Assembly (NCBI RefSeq): GCF_011764445.1
Contig: NZ_BLPG01000001.1
Location: 2,976,001 to 3,040,000 of the forward strand
Direction of reading: 5' to 3'
From: Phytohabitans rumicis
GTDB taxonomy: Bacteria; Actinomycetota; Actinomycetes; Mycobacteriales; Micromonosporaceae
Length of the DNA: 64,000 bases
Numbering within the stretch: position 1 is the first letter of the stretch; each line of letters begins with the position of its first letter. The notes below the pieces were generated by a model. The model ran no database searches. It saw nothing but the letters and a program-made list of their open reading frames with translations, and was not told the DNA's origin. Of this stretch, positions 1 through 8,749 are shown piece by piece. Made by a program: the position numbers and the translations under genes.

Positions 1-454
1 CGGCCGGCTGCTCGGCTGCGATCTCGGCGGCCAGGTTGGGCCCGGACACCACCGCCACCCGGTCGGCGGGCACGCCGGCGGTCTCCACGACCACCTCGCT
101 CATCCGCTTGGTGGTGCCCAGCTCGATGCCCTTCATCAGGGAGACCAGCGTGGCGTCGGGCTCCAGGAACGCGGCCCAGTTGGCCAGGTTTCCCCGCAGG
201 GTCTGCGACGGTACGGCCAGCACGACCAGATCGGCGCCGGCGATCGCCTTCCCGGCGTCGGAGGTGGCGGTGACCCGCTCGGGCAGCCGCACCGCCGGCA
301 GGTAGTCCGGGTTGGTGCCGTACTCCCGGATGGCCGCGGCGACCTGCTCCCGCCGGGCCCAGATGGTGACGTCGGCGCCGGCGTCGGCCAGCACCTTGGC
401 GAACGCCGTACCCCATGAGCCGGCCCCGAGCACGGCGGCGGTGGTGGTAGTCAT
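1..454 (-). CDS. gpsA: glycerol-3-phosphate dehydrogenase [NAD(P)+], C-terminus cut by window edge
   Basis: Reduces dihydroxyacetone phosphate to sn-glycerol 3-phosphate in the cytoplasm, the first step of phospholipid synthesis. The N-terminal 151 codons are visible. Directly after the ATG the protein shows a Rossmann dinucleotide motif ([17 protein letters not shown]), then a typical early GpsA region (VTIWARR, TNPDYLP). The rest lies beyond position 1. The ATG overlaps the plsC stop in an ATGA, so the two lipid genes are translationally coupled: PlsC uses the acylated product of the GpsA pathway. Family assignment is firm; only completeness is unknown. Confidence 0.93.
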   Translation of the reverse strand, partial: MTTTTAAVLGAGSWGTAFAKVLADAGADVTIWARREQVAAAIREYGTNPDYLPAVRLPERVTATSDAGKAIAGADLVVLAVPSQTLRGNLANWAAFLEPDATLVSLMKGIELGTTKRMSEVVVETAGVPADRVAVVSGPNLAAEIAAEQPA

Positions 455-1155
455 GCCTTTTCTCCCTTGGCTGGCGCCCACAGCGGCGGCGGAGTCTCGC
501 CGCGGATGCCGGCGAGCAGGTCCCGGACCCGCAGCATGATCTCGTCGGTCATCTCGTCGAGGGTGGCCTTGGTGGGCTCGGCGCCGGCCCACCGGGAGAG
601 GTCGACCGGCGGCCCGGCGGCGACGGAGATCGGCGTACGGGGCTTGACCCGGACCTTCTTGGTGCGGGTGTCGAAGAAGCTCTGCGGGCCCCACATGGCC
701 ACCGGGATCACCGGGGCACCGGTGGCCAGCGCCAGGCGGGCCGCCCCGGTCTTGCCGCGCATCGGCCACAGGTCGGGCTCGCGGGTCGTCGTGCCCTCCG
801 GGTAGATGATCACGGCGCCGCCGTCCTTGACGGCCGCGACCAGGGTCTCCACAGACTTGGCCGCGTCGACGGTGCCCCGTTCGACCGGGATCTGCTGAAC
901 CCGGGTGATGATCCGGCCCACCACCGGCACCTTGAACACGCTCGCCTTGCCCAGGAACCGCGGCCACCGGCCGGCGTCGTATACGAAGTGCGCGCAGATC
1001 AGCGGGTCGACGTGGGACAGGTGATTGGGCGTGATGATCACGCCGCCGGTCTGCGGCATGTGCTCGAAGCCGGTCCACGTCCGCTTGGTCATCGGGGTGA
1101 CGACCGACTTGATGAGGATCACCACGAACCGCCGCAATGGCCCCAGCCGTTTCAC
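451..1155 (-). CDS. plsC: 1-acyl-sn-glycerol-3-phosphate acyltransferase (PlsC/LPLAT family)
   Basis: Membrane-associated acyltransferase of 234 aa that would convert lysophosphatidic acid to phosphatidic acid. The catalytic HX4D motif is seen as NHLSHVD (His45, Asp50). The glycerophosphate-binding motif appears as YPEGTTT (EGT at residues 120-122). A hydrophobic N-terminal stretch (residues 10-20) fits membrane attachment. The start is GTG, chosen because GGAGGAG lies about six bases upstream. It is transcribed toward gpsA with a 4-bp overlap. Upstream, repeat A1 separates it from the divergent cofC gene. The exact acyl acceptor could differ in this broad family, but the gpsA neighbour supports phospholipid synthesis. 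Confidence 0.88.
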   Translation of the reverse strand: MKRLGPLRRFVVILIKSVVTPMTKRTWTGFEHMPQTGGVIITPNHLSHVDPLICAHFVYDAGRWPRFLGKASVFKVPVVGRIITRVQQIPVERGTVDAAKSVETLVAAVKDGGAVIIYPEGTTTREPDLWPMRGKTGAARLALATGAPVIPVAMWGPQSFFDTRTKKVRVKPRTPISVAAGPPVDLSRWAGAEPTKATLDEMTDEIMLRVRDLLAGIRGETPPPLWAPAKGEKA

Positions 1156-1182
1156 GGCTCTCCTCCTAGCTGGGCCCTCGCG

Positions 1183-1236
1183 GTTAGCAGGGGCCCCTTC
1201 CTATGCAGAAAGCGATAATAAGGTGCCCTTCCTTGC
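1183..1236. repeat. intergenic repeat family A, copy 1 (54 bp)
   Basis: A 54-bp element in the plsC-cofC divergent region. The same element occurs inverted at 6777-6830 and again at 19293-19346. The two ends each contain a small palindrome built on GGAAGGGCCCCTTCC-like sequence, joined by a central TATGCAGAAAGCG stretch. It ends about 25 bp before the likely cofC start, so it could affect expression of either flanking gene. Function unknown. Confidence 0.85.
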
Positions 1237-1264
1237 GTGGCACCATGGTGCGCGTGGAGTGGGG

Positions 1265-1858
1265 GTGGTGCTGCCGGTTAAGCGGCTCGGCGTGGCCAAG
1301 AGCCGGCTGCGCGGGGCGGTCGACGCGGTGCCGCACGAACGGCTGGCGCTCGCCCTCGCCCAGGACACCGTCGCAGCCGCCGTCGCCTGCCCGTACGTCG
1401 CTGAGGTGCTCGCCGTCACCGACGATCCCACCGTCGCGGACGCGCTCGCCGCCCTCGGTGCCCGGATCGCGCCCGACCTGCCCGGCGCTGGCCTCAACGC
1501 CGCCTTCGCGTACGGGGCGTCGCTCCTCCCCGGCCGGCCGGTGGCCGCGCTGGCCGCCGACCTGCCCGCGCTGCGCCCCGAGGAGCTGGCCGCCGCTCTG
1601 CGAGACGCCACCGCTCGGTCGTACGTCGCCGACGCGCCCGGCACCGGCACCGTGTTGCTGACCGCGCCCGTGGGGGTGCCGCTCGAGCCGCGGTTCGGGC
1701 CCGGGTCGGCCGCCGCCCACCGGCGTTCCGGGGCGCTCCCGCTGCCCGGCGACTGGCCGACGTTGCGCCGCGACGTGGACACGGCGGCGGACCTGGCCGC
1801 GGCGACCCGGCTCGGGCTCGGTCCACACACCGGCGCCGTCGCGTCGGTACAGTGCTAA
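1265..1858 (+). CDS. cofC: 2-phospho-L-lactate / phosphoenolpyruvate guanylyltransferase (coenzyme F420 synthesis)
   Basis: Guanylyltransferase that makes the GTP-derived intermediate of coenzyme F420 side-chain assembly. In mycobacteria the equivalent FbiD uses phosphoenolpyruvate. The protein begins LPVKRLGVAKSRL, the nucleotide-binding signature of CofC, and continues with LAVTDDPTVADAL and AALAADLPAL (metal/nucleotide site with the conserved LPAL). About 197 aa, normal for the family. The start is uncertain: GTG at 1259, 1265 or 1268 all fit. I chose 1265 because GGAG sits five bases upstream. The position between gpsA and ppk matches Rv2983 in M. tuberculosis. An F420-dependent oxidoreductase is encoded at 29135-29554. 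Confidence 0.85.
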   Translation: MVLPVKRLGVAKSRLRGAVDAVPHERLALALAQDTVAAAVACPYVAEVLAVTDDPTVADALAALGARIAPDLPGAGLNAAFAYGASLLPGRPVAALAADLPALRPEELAAALRDATARSYVADAPGTGTVLLTAPVGVPLEPRFGPGSAAAHRRSGALPLPGDWPTLRRDVDTAADLAAATRLGLGPHTGAVASVQC

Positions 1859-1860
1859 CC

Positions 1861-2058
1861 GTGCAAGGCACCGTCGCCACGTACGACCCGCAGACCCGCT
1901 CGGGCACCCTGCTGCTCGACGACGGCACCGAGGTGGCCTACCCGGCCGAGGCGTTCGCGGCGTCCGGGCTGCGGTTGCTGCGCCTAGGCCAGCGGGTACG
2001 CATCGACCGCGACGACTCGGGGCTGGTCACCCGCGTTACGTTGCCCACCTTTGACTGA
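1861..2058 (+). CDS. small cold-shock-domain-like protein
   Basis: A protein of about 65 aa with a single oligonucleotide-binding-fold pattern: QGTVATYDPQTRSGTLLLDD at the start, then VAYPAEAF and a closing LRLGQRVRIDRD strand. This resembles the KGxVxxF...G-G pattern of cold-shock proteins, but the aromatic RNP motifs are weak, so nucleic-acid binding is an inference. GTG at 1852 would overlap the cofC stop; GTG at 1861 gives a compact protein and is preferred. It sits between cofC and ppk on the same strand and is probably co-transcribed with cofC. Confidence 0.7.
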   Translation: MQGTVATYDPQTRSGTLLLDDGTEVAYPAEAFAASGLRLLRLGQRVRIDRDDSGLVTRVTLPTFD

Positions 2059-2112
2059 GTTTCGCGGGCCGAATTCATCTCGCGTTAACCGTGTTCGGGT
2101 GATGATGACGGG

Positions 2113-4359
2113 GTGAGCGAAACGCCAGCCCGACGCACCCCGCACCCGCGCCGAGCCCCCGGCGAAGTTTTGGCGACCGTTCCTCGGCGCGGCCCCGACG
2201 GCAAGTTCGTCAGCGGCGAAACGGACGCGACTGAGAAGGAGCCGACCCCGGCGACCGCCGGCGACATCATCGACGCCCCGCCGCCGGACGACGAGCCGCC
2301 TGTCGAAGAGCCGCTGCCCGAGGACCGGTTCCTCAACCGGGAGCTGTCCTGGCTCGACTTCAACGCGCGCGTGCTGGCCCTGGCCGAGGATCCGGACACG
2401 CCACTGCTGGAGCGGGCCAAGTTCCTGGCGATCTTCGCGAGCAATCTCGACGAGTTCTACATGGTGCGGGTCGCCGGCCTCAAGCGGCGCCTCCAGGCCG
2501 GCCTGCCGATGCGCGGTGGCGACCAGTTGCCGCTGCGCACCCAGTTGGAGTTGATCGCCGAGAAGACGACCATGCTGGTCGCACGGCACGCCGGCTGCTT
2601 CGGCGACGAGGTGCAGCCGAAGCTCGCCGCCGAGGGCATCCAGGTGGTCCGCTGGGACGACCTGGACGGTTCCGAGCGGGAACGGCTGCGGACGTACTTC
2701 CGGGAGGTCGTCTTCCCGGTCCTGACCCCCCTCGCGGTCGACGTGGCGCACCCGTTCCCGTACATCTCCAGCCAGTCCCTCAACCTGGCCGTCACGGTCC
2801 GCGACCCCGACGGCGGCCCGGAGCTCTTCGCCCGGGTCAAGGTGCCCAACAACGTGCCGCGCTTCGTCGTCGTCGAGAACACCGGCCGCACCAGCCGCTT
2901 CCTGCCCCTCGAAGAGCTGATCTCCACCCAGCTCGGCCAGCTCTTCTCCGGCATGCAGGTGGTCGAGTGCCACCTGTTCCGGGTCACCCGCAACGCCGAG
3001 TTGGAGGTCGACGAGGACCGCGACGAAGACCTGCTCCAGGCGCTCGAACGCGAGCTGGCGCAGCGCCGCTTCGGCCCGCCGGTGCGGCTGGAGGTCGCCT
3101 CCTCCATCTCCGACCAGATGCTCGACCGGCTCGTCCACGAGCTGGACATGGACAGCCATGACGTGCTGCGCGTGCCGGGCCTGCTCGACCTGTCGTCGCT
3201 CTGGCAGGTGTACAACGCGGTCGACCGGCCGATGCTCAAGGAGCGGCCGTTCGTGCCGGCCACCCACCCGCGCTTCGCCGAGGGCGAGGTGCCGCGGAGC
3301 GTCTTCGCCACCTTGCGCGACGGGGATGTGCTCGTGCACCACCCGTACCACTCGTTCTCCACGAGCGTGCAGCGCTTCATCGAGCAGGCCGCGGCCGACC
3401 CGAACGTGCTGGCCATCAAGCAGACGCTGTACCGCACCAGCGGCGACTCGCCGATCGTCGACGCGCTGGTCGAGGCGGCTGCCGCCGGCAAGCAGGTGGT
3501 GGTGCTGGTCGAGATCAAGGCACGCTTCGACGAGCAGGCCAACATCGGCTGGGCGCGCACGCTGGAGCGGGCCGGCTGCCACGTCGTGTACGGGCTGGTG
3601 GGCCTCAAGACGCACTGCAAGACCGCGCTGGTCGTACGGCAGGAGGGCAACCAGATCCGCCGGTACTGCCACATCGGCACCGGCAACTACCACCCCAAGA
3701 CCGCCCGGCTGTACGAGGACTACGGCATGCTCACCGCCGATCCCGAGGTGGGCGCCGACGTGACCGATCTGTTCAACGTGCTCACCGGTTACAGCCGCCA
3801 GACCGCGTTCCGCCGGCTGCTGGTCGCTCCGCACGGCGTACGCGCCGGCATCGTCGACCGCATCGACCGGGAGATCGAGCACGCCCGCCTCGGCGGCCGC
3901 GGGCTGGTACAGATCAAGGTGAACTCCCTCGTCGACGAGCAGGTCACCGACGCGCTGTACCGGGCCTCACGCGCCGGCGTACACGTGGATCTGATCATCC
4001 GCGGGATGTGCACGCTGCGGCCGGGCGTGCCCGGCCTGTCGGACAACATCCGGGTCCGGTCGATCCTCGGCCGCTTCCTGGAACACTCGCGGGTCTTCCG
4101 GTTCGGCAACAACGGCTCCACCGAGTTCTGGATCGGCTCGGCCGACCTCATGCACCGCAACCTGGATCGCCGCGTCGAGGCGCTCGTGCAGGTCACCGAT
4201 CCGGTCGCGCGCGCCGAGCTCGACCAGGTGATCGGGCTGGCGATGAGCGACGAGTGCGAGGCGTTCGAGTTGCAGCCCGACGGCAACTGGATCCGCCGCC
4301 GCCGAGACGTGCACCTCCAGGAGGCGCTATTGCGGCGCATCGTCGGCGCGCCAAGTTAA
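2113..4359 (+). CDS. ppk: polyphosphate kinase 1
   Basis: Reversibly transfers the gamma phosphate of ATP onto inorganic polyphosphate. 748 aa, slightly long because of an acidic, proline-rich N-terminal extension (about residues 1-70). The conserved region then starts at [16 protein letters not shown]. The two phospho-acceptor histidines are visible: His501 in [11 protein letters not shown] and His520 in [20 protein letters not shown]. Their 19-residue spacing equals that of His435 and His454 in the E. coli enzyme. The gene starts with GTG. It is followed 13 bp later by a CYTH-CHAD gene, and CHAD domains are known to associate with polyphosphate, so the two probably act together. Very secure. 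Confidence 0.96.
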   Translation: MSETPARRTPHPRRAPGEVLATVPRRGPDGKFVSGETDATEKEPTPATAGDIIDAPPPDDEPPVEEPLPEDRFLNRELSWLDFNARVLALAEDPDTPLLERAKFLAIFASNLDEFYMVRVAGLKRRLQAGLPMRGGDQLPLRTQLELIAEKTTMLVARHAGCFGDEVQPKLAAEGIQVVRWDDLDGSERERLRTYFREVVFPVLTPLAVDVAHPFPYISSQSLNLAVTVRDPDGGPELFARVKVPNNVPRFVVVENTGRTSRFLPLEELISTQLGQLFSGMQVVECHLFRVTRNAELEVDEDRDEDLLQALERELAQRRFGPPVRLEVASSISDQMLDRLVHELDMDSHDVLRVPGLLDLSSLWQVYNAVDRPMLKERPFVPATHPRFAEGEVPRSVFATLRDGDVLVHHPYHSFSTSVQRFIEQAAADPNVLAIKQTLYRTSGDSPIVDALVEAAAAGKQVVVLVEIKARFDEQANIGWARTLERAGCHVVYGLVGLKTHCKTALVVRQEGNQIRRYCHIGTGNYHPKTARLYEDYGMLTADPEVGADVTDLFNVLTGYSRQTAFRRLLVAPHGVRAGIVDRIDREIEHARLGGRGLVQIKVNSLVDEQVTDALYRASRAGVHVDLIIRGMCTLRPGVPGLSDNIRVRSILGRFLEHSRVFRFGNNGSTEFWIGSADLMHRNLDRRVEALVQVTDPVARAELDQVIGLAMSDECEAFELQPDGNWIRRRRDVHLQEALLRRIVGAPS

Positions 4360-4372
4360 GTAGGCTGATCGG

Positions 4373-5902
4373 ATGCTGGAGGAGGAACGCAAGTACGAGG
4401 TCGAGCCCCGCTTCGCGCTGCCGGATCTGACCGGCGCCCTGCCCTCCGGCGGGCGGATAGTCGAGCGGCCCGCTGTCACGCTCACCGCCACCTACTACGA
4501 CGCCCCCGACCTGCGCCTGGCTCGGGCTGGCGTGTCGCTGCGCTACCGGCGTGGCGACGCGGAGCCGTGGACGGTCAAGCTGCCCGCCGACGTGCCCGGC
4601 GTCCGGCACGAGATCTCCCGCGGCGGCGGGCCGGACATCCCGCCCGCTGACCTGGTCGCGCTGGTGACGGCGTACTCGCTCGGGGCGCCGCTCGAACCCG
4701 CCACCGTCGTGCGCACGGTCCGCCAGGCGTACGAGCTGCGCGACGGCAACGACCGGATGCTCGCCGAGCTGGCCGACGACGCGGTCTCGGTGCTCGACGG
4801 CCGGAAGGTCAAGAGCAAGTTCCGCGAGATCGAGGTGGAGCGCAAGGCCGGCGGCCGCAAGCTGCTCGACCGCGTGGAGGAGGCGCTGCGCGAGGCCGGC
4901 GCGGTCGCGGGCGGGTTCACCCCCAAGCACGTGCGCGCGCTCGGCGAGGCCGCGGCCGGCCCGCCCGACCTGGTGTCCGCGAGCGACGTGCCGCGCAAGC
5001 CGAAGGCCGGCGAGGTGGTGACCGCGGCGATCCGGCGCGGCATCGGCCGGATCCTCACCCACGACCCGCTCGTCCGGCTGCGCGCGCCGGTCGGCGACAA
5101 CGACACCGCCGTACACCAGATGCGGGTCGGCTGCCGCCGGCTGCGCAGCGACCTGCGCACGTTCGGGCCGCTGGTGGAAGCCTCCTGGGCGAAGCCGCTG
5201 CGCGACGAGCTCGGCTGGATAGCCGGGCTGCTCGGCGGCGCCCGCGACGCCGAGGTGCTGCGCGCCCGGCTGCGCCGCACCGCCGCAACCGACCCGCTGG
5301 CGCCGCCGGACGAGGCCGCGGTCGCGCGCATCGACGCCGACCTCGCCGCCCGCCACGAGGACGCGCTCGTCGCGCTCGACGAAGGGCTGCGCTCCGACCG
5401 GTACGTCAAGCTGGTCGAGGTCCTCGTCGCGGCGGCAAAGGAGCCACACCTGACCCCGCTGGCCCGCTCGCGCGCGGTCGACGTACTGCCGAAGCTGGTG
5501 TCCCGGCCGTGGCGGCAGTTCGCCCACGGCTCGCGCGGCATCGACGGCGCCGCCGAGCTCGACCCGTACGCTCCCGACGAGCAGTGGCACGCCGTACGGA
5601 TCAACGGCAAGCGCGCTCGCTACGCCGTAGAAGCCGTCGCCGGCGTGCTCGGCGGCGCGGCGCCGGAGCTGGCCAAGGCCCTCGCCGGCGTGCAGGACCT
5701 GCTCGGCGAGCACCAGGACGCGGCGACCGCCGCCGAGACCTGGCTGGCGATCGCGATGGCCGACCCCGACGACCACGCGCTCGCGGTGACCGCGGGCCGC
5801 CTCTTCGAGCGCGAGCGGGCCGCGATCCGCACGGTCCGCACCGACTTCCCCGACGCGTGGGACAAGGCGGCCAAACCGCGGATGACAGCTTGGCTGCCGT
5901 AA
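4373..5902 (+). CDS. CYTH and CHAD domain protein
   Basis: 509 aa in two parts. The N-terminal CYTH domain (about 1-200) has the ExExK signature in EEERKYEVE and further charged strands typical of triphosphate tunnel enzymes (LRYRRGD, WTVKLP, KFREIEVERK). The C-terminal CHAD domain (about 215-505) is helical and rich in His and Arg, with the family pattern HQMRVGCRRLRSDLRTF and later ARYAVEAVAGVLG. CYTH tunnels bind or hydrolyse inorganic triphosphate or related compounds; CHAD domains bind polyphosphate. Lying just after ppk, it is plausibly a polyphosphate-associated protein. The exact reaction is not shown by the sequence. Confidence 0.9.
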   Translation: MLEEERKYEVEPRFALPDLTGALPSGGRIVERPAVTLTATYYDAPDLRLARAGVSLRYRRGDAEPWTVKLPADVPGVRHEISRGGGPDIPPADLVALVTAYSLGAPLEPATVVRTVRQAYELRDGNDRMLAELADDAVSVLDGRKVKSKFREIEVERKAGGRKLLDRVEEALREAGAVAGGFTPKHVRALGEAAAGPPDLVSASDVPRKPKAGEVVTAAIRRGIGRILTHDPLVRLRAPVGDNDTAVHQMRVGCRRLRSDLRTFGPLVEASWAKPLRDELGWIAGLLGGARDAEVLRARLRRTAATDPLAPPDEAAVARIDADLAARHEDALVALDEGLRSDRYVKLVEVLVAAAKEPHLTPLARSRAVDVLPKLVSRPWRQFAHGSRGIDGAAELDPYAPDEQWHAVRINGKRARYAVEAVAGVLGGAAPELAKALAGVQDLLGEHQDAATAAETWLAIAMADPDDHALAVTAGRLFERERAAIRTVRTDFPDAWDKAAKPRMTAWLP

Positions 5903-6777
5903 CCCCGATCCGGGCCGCCGGCGGCGTCGTGTGGCGGCCGGCGGCCGGCGGCGTCGAGGTCTGCCTCGTGCACCGGCCGCGCTACGACGACTGGTCGCTG
6001 CCCAAAGGCAAGCTGATGGCCCGTGAGCACCCGCTGGCCGCCGCCGTGCGCGAGGTGGCGGAGGAGACCGGCGTACGCGGGCAGCCGCAGGTCCGCCTCC
6101 CGTCCGCCCACTATCGGCGGGATGGCATCCCGAAGGTGGTCGACTACTGGTCGATGCGGGCGCTGTCGGTGCCGCGGTTCCGGGGCAACGCCGAGGTGGA
6201 CCGGCTGCGCTGGCTCCCGCCCGAGCAGGCGGCCCGCCGGCTCACCTATCCGCACGACGCCCGGGTGCTGCGGCACTTCGTGAGCCTGCCGGCCATCACC
6301 GCCGTACAGGTCCTGGTGCGGCACGGCCAGGCCGGCAAGCGCGGCGCGTACCCGGGCCCGGACAGCGCCCGGCCGCTCGACCCGGTGGGGCGCGCCCAGG
6401 CCCGCGCGCTCGCCCCGCTGCTCGCCCTCGTGGCACCCGACCGGCTCGTGTCCGCCTCCCCGCGCCGCTGCACCCAGACCCTCGACCCGCTTGTCTCCCT
6501 GGTGGAGCTCCCGATCGAAGCCGACCCGTCCCTCAACGAGCCCAAGCCCGGCCAGGACCCGATCGACGTGACCGCCGAGGCCGCCGGCCGGCTCATCGCG
6601 CTGGCGACCGATGGCGTCACCACGGTGGTGTGCAGCCAGGGCAAGGTGATCCCGGGCGCGCTGGCCCGCATGGCCGCCCTGGGCTCCCCCAAAGCCTGGA
6701 CCACCCCCAAGGGCACCGGCTGGCTCCTCGCCTACACCGGCCCCCACCTAACCGCCGCCGACCGCCTCACCCCCTAG
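5890..6777 (+). CDS. mutT1: NUDIX hydrolase fused to histidine phosphatase domain (MutT1-like)
   Basis: About 295 aa in two domains. The N-terminal Nudix domain (about 1-135) carries the complete Nudix box: KGKLMAREHPLAAAVREV followed by AEETGV. The C-terminal half is a histidine phosphatase with the catalytic RHG motif in VLVRHGQAGKRG and a later VVCSQGKVI. This is the architecture of mycobacterial MutT1, which removes 8-oxo-dGTP and 8-oxo-GTP and also hydrolyses dinucleoside polyphosphates. No ATG or GTG precedes the Nudix core in frame, so TTG at 5890 is the likely start; it overlaps the end of the CHAD gene by 13 bp. The ppk-mutT1 order matches M. tuberculosis. Confidence 0.87.
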   Translation: MAAVTPIRAAGGVVWRPAAGGVEVCLVHRPRYDDWSLPKGKLMAREHPLAAAVREVAEETGVRGQPQVRLPSAHYRRDGIPKVVDYWSMRALSVPRFRGNAEVDRLRWLPPEQAARRLTYPHDARVLRHFVSLPAITAVQVLVRHGQAGKRGAYPGPDSARPLDPVGRAQARALAPLLALVAPDRLVSASPRRCTQTLDPLVSLVELPIEADPSLNEPKPGQDPIDVTAEAAGRLIALATDGVTTVVCSQGKVIPGALARMAALGSPKAWTTPKGTGWLLAYTGPHLTAADRLTP

Positions 6778-6830
6778 CAAGGAAGGGCACCTTGTTAACG
6801 CTTTCTGCATAGGAGGGGGCCCTTCCTAAC
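6777..6830. repeat. intergenic repeat family A, copy 2 (inverted)
   Basis: Reverse-complement copy of the 54-bp element at 1183-1236, differing from it at about six positions. It begins on the last base of the mutT1 stop codon. Its terminal palindromes could fold in RNA and act as a transcription terminator for the ppk-mutT1 run, but no U-tract is present. Confidence 0.85.
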
Positions 6831-6872
6831 CCGCTCGCTCTCTGGAGGGAGGTGCGGGGGTGCGGGAGCGGG

Positions 6873-6878
6873 GATACT
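6873..6878 (+). promoter_or_regulatory. possible -10 box for a leaderless histidine kinase transcript
   Basis: GATACT lies exactly six bases before the GTG at 6885. This is the geometry of leaderless transcripts common in actinobacteria. No Shine-Dalgarno sequence is suitably spaced before that GTG, and no convincing -35 box is seen. Suggestive only. Confidence 0.35.
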
Positions 6879-6884
6879 CCTGGC

Positions 6885-8009
6885 GTGGGGTGGGTTCGGG
6901 CGCTTCGAGAGCGGGCGGCGGCGTTGCCACCGCGCGCGGTGGACGCGGGCATCGCGTTGGCCTGCTACCTGGCCACCGTGCTGCCGGCGCACAAGGTGGT
7001 CGAGACCAGCCCGGCCACCCTGCTGCTCGCCGCGCTCGCGTCGATCCCGCTCGTCTGGCGCCGCCGGTACCCGTTTCCGGTCACGGTGGCCTGCGGGGCC
7101 GGGACGATCGGGTTGGCTCTCGTCCACGGGCTGGGCGACATGCCGCTGGGGCAACTGGTCGCCACGTACACCCTCGCCGCCGTCGCAGGTGCGCGGGCCA
7201 GGCTGGTGGGCGGCGTCGGCACGTTGGCCGGCACCGCGTTCTGCGTGCTCTACCTGAGCAACAAGCTCGGCGAGTTGGCGATCACCATGACGCTCTTCGT
7301 GGCGGCGTGGGCGCTGGGCACGAGCACCCGGGCCCGGCACGACCGCATCGCGCTGCTGGAGGAGCGGGGCCGCCGGCAGGCCGAGGAACGGGAGTCGGCC
7401 GCATCCCGCGAGCGCGAACGGATCGCCCGCGACATGCATGACATCCTGGCCCACTCGATCAGCCTCATCGCGGTGCAGGCCGAGGCGGGACCGGTTCTTG
7501 TCCGCACCAACCCGGAGCGCGCCGAACGGGTCTTCGACACCATCGGAGAGACCGCTCGCGAGACGTTGACGCAGCTCCGCCGTACCCTCGGAGTCCTGCG
7601 CGGAGAAAGCGGCCGCGCTCCCCAGCCCGACCTCGACGGGGTCGCTGAGCTGGCCGAGCGGGCGCGCGAGGCCGGCCTCGCGGTGGCGGTCGAGGAGCGC
7701 GGCGATCCGCGGACGCTGCCGCCGGAGCTGGGTTTGACCGCCTACCGGGTGGTGCAGGAGTCGCTGACGAACGTGGTCCGGCACGCCCGCGCCAGCCAGG
7801 TGTGGATCCGGTTGGAGTGGGCGGAGGATCGGTTGGGCGTGGCGGTCAGCGACGACGGGCGTGGGCCGGGCGAGCCGAACGGCGGTCACGGCCTGATCGG
7901 CATGCGCGAGCGGGTGAACGCCGTGGGCGGCACGCTGCGCACCGGCGCCGGCCCGGACGGCAAGGGCTTCCTGGTCTCCGCCACGCTCCCGGTCGGTACG
8001 CATGGGTGA
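6885..8009 (+). CDS. NarL-type sensor histidine kinase
   Basis: Membrane sensor kinase of about 374 aa. The N-terminal part (about 1-140) has several hydrophobic segments (for example IALACYLATVLP, TLLLAALASIPL, LVATYTLAAVAG). A HisKA_3 dimerisation helix follows, with the phospho-acceptor in ERIARDMHDILAHSIS. The HATPase_c domain is recognised by ELGLTAYRVVQESLTNVVRHA and DDGRGPGEPNGGHGLIGMRERV. GTG at 6885 is preferred; GTG at 6852 is also in frame but sits too close to GGAGGGA. The stop overlaps the next gene's ATG, so it forms an operon with the LuxR-type regulator and probably with the MMPL transporter beyond. The signal sensed is unknown. Confidence 0.88.
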   Translation: MGWVRALRERAAALPPRAVDAGIALACYLATVLPAHKVVETSPATLLLAALASIPLVWRRRYPFPVTVACGAGTIGLALVHGLGDMPLGQLVATYTLAAVAGARARLVGGVGTLAGTAFCVLYLSNKLGELAITMTLFVAAWALGTSTRARHDRIALLEERGRRQAEERESAASRERERIARDMHDILAHSISLIAVQAEAGPVLVRTNPERAERVFDTIGETARETLTQLRRTLGVLRGESGRAPQPDLDGVAELAERAREAGLAVAVEERGDPRTLPPELGLTAYRVVQESLTNVVRHARASQVWIRLEWAEDRLGVAVSDDGRGPGEPNGGHGLIGMRERVNAVGGTLRTGAGPDGKGFLVSATLPVGTHG

Positions 8010-8694
8010 GCCGCTGCGGGTCCTCGTCGTCGACGATCAGGCCCTGGTACGCGACGGCTTCTGCGTGATCCTGGACGCCCAACCGGACATCACGGTGGTC
8101 GGGGAGGCCGGCGACGGTGAAGAGGCCGTCACGGCGGCCCTGGCGCTGCGCCCGGACGTGGTCCTGATGGACGTCCGGATGCCGAAGCTCGACGGCATCC
8201 AGGCCACCGCCCGCATCTGCGCGCAGACGGCGGCGCGGGTGCTGGTGCTCACCACGTTCGACGTGGACGAGTACGTCTACGACGCGCTGCACGCGGGTGC
8301 GAGCGGCTTCCTGCTCAAGGACATGCGACGCGACGAGCTGGTGGCGGCGGTGCGCACGATCGCGGCCGGGGAGGCGCTGCTCGCGCCCACCGTGACGCGC
8401 CGGCTGATCGCCGAGATGGTGAGCCGCGACCGGGCCGCGCCGGCCGGGCCGCGGCCGGAGAGCCGGCTGTCCGCGTTGACCGCGCGGGAGACCGACACGC
8501 TGCGGCTGGTGGCGCGCGGCCTGTCCAACGCCGAGATCGCGAGCGCGCTCTTCGTCACCGAGCACACCGTGAAGACGCACGTCAGCAACCTGCTCACCAA
8601 GCTGGGTCTGCGCGACCGGGTGCAGGCGGTCGTTCTCGCGTACGAGTCGGGACTGGTCGTGCCCGGCGCTTCTCACTCCCTCGACGGAGGCTGA
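8002..8694 (+). CDS. NarL/FixJ-family response regulator
   Basis: 230 aa DNA-binding regulator. The receiver domain has the acidic pair at Asp11-Asp12, the phospho-acceptor Asp57 in VLMDVRMPKLDG and the conserved Lys in SGFLLKDMRRDEL. The C-terminal LuxR helix-turn-helix is clear: LTARETDTLRLVARGLSNAE and then TVKTHVSNLLTKLGLRDR. It overlaps the kinase gene by 8 bp, so kinase and regulator are cognate partners. The transporter gene about 55 bp downstream is the obvious candidate target. Confidence 0.92.
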   Translation: MGEPLRVLVVDDQALVRDGFCVILDAQPDITVVGEAGDGEEAVTAALALRPDVVLMDVRMPKLDGIQATARICAQTAARVLVLTTFDVDEYVYDALHAGASGFLLKDMRRDELVAAVRTIAAGEALLAPTVTRRLIAEMVSRDRAAPAGPRPESRLSALTARETDTLRLVARGLSNAEIASALFVTEHTVKTHVSNLLTKLGLRDRVQAVVLAYESGLVVPGASHSLDGG

Positions 8695-8749
8695 GGTTCC
8701 GCTCCTCGCGGCGATCCGGCGCGGGGGTGTGCCGGACGAGCATCAGCAC

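Noticed and set aside
1984-3882. 632-codon open frame antisense to ppk
   Set aside because: Composition is that of an antisense shadow of a GC-rich gene: no domain, no start signal, and the opposite strand encodes a certain polyphosphate kinase.
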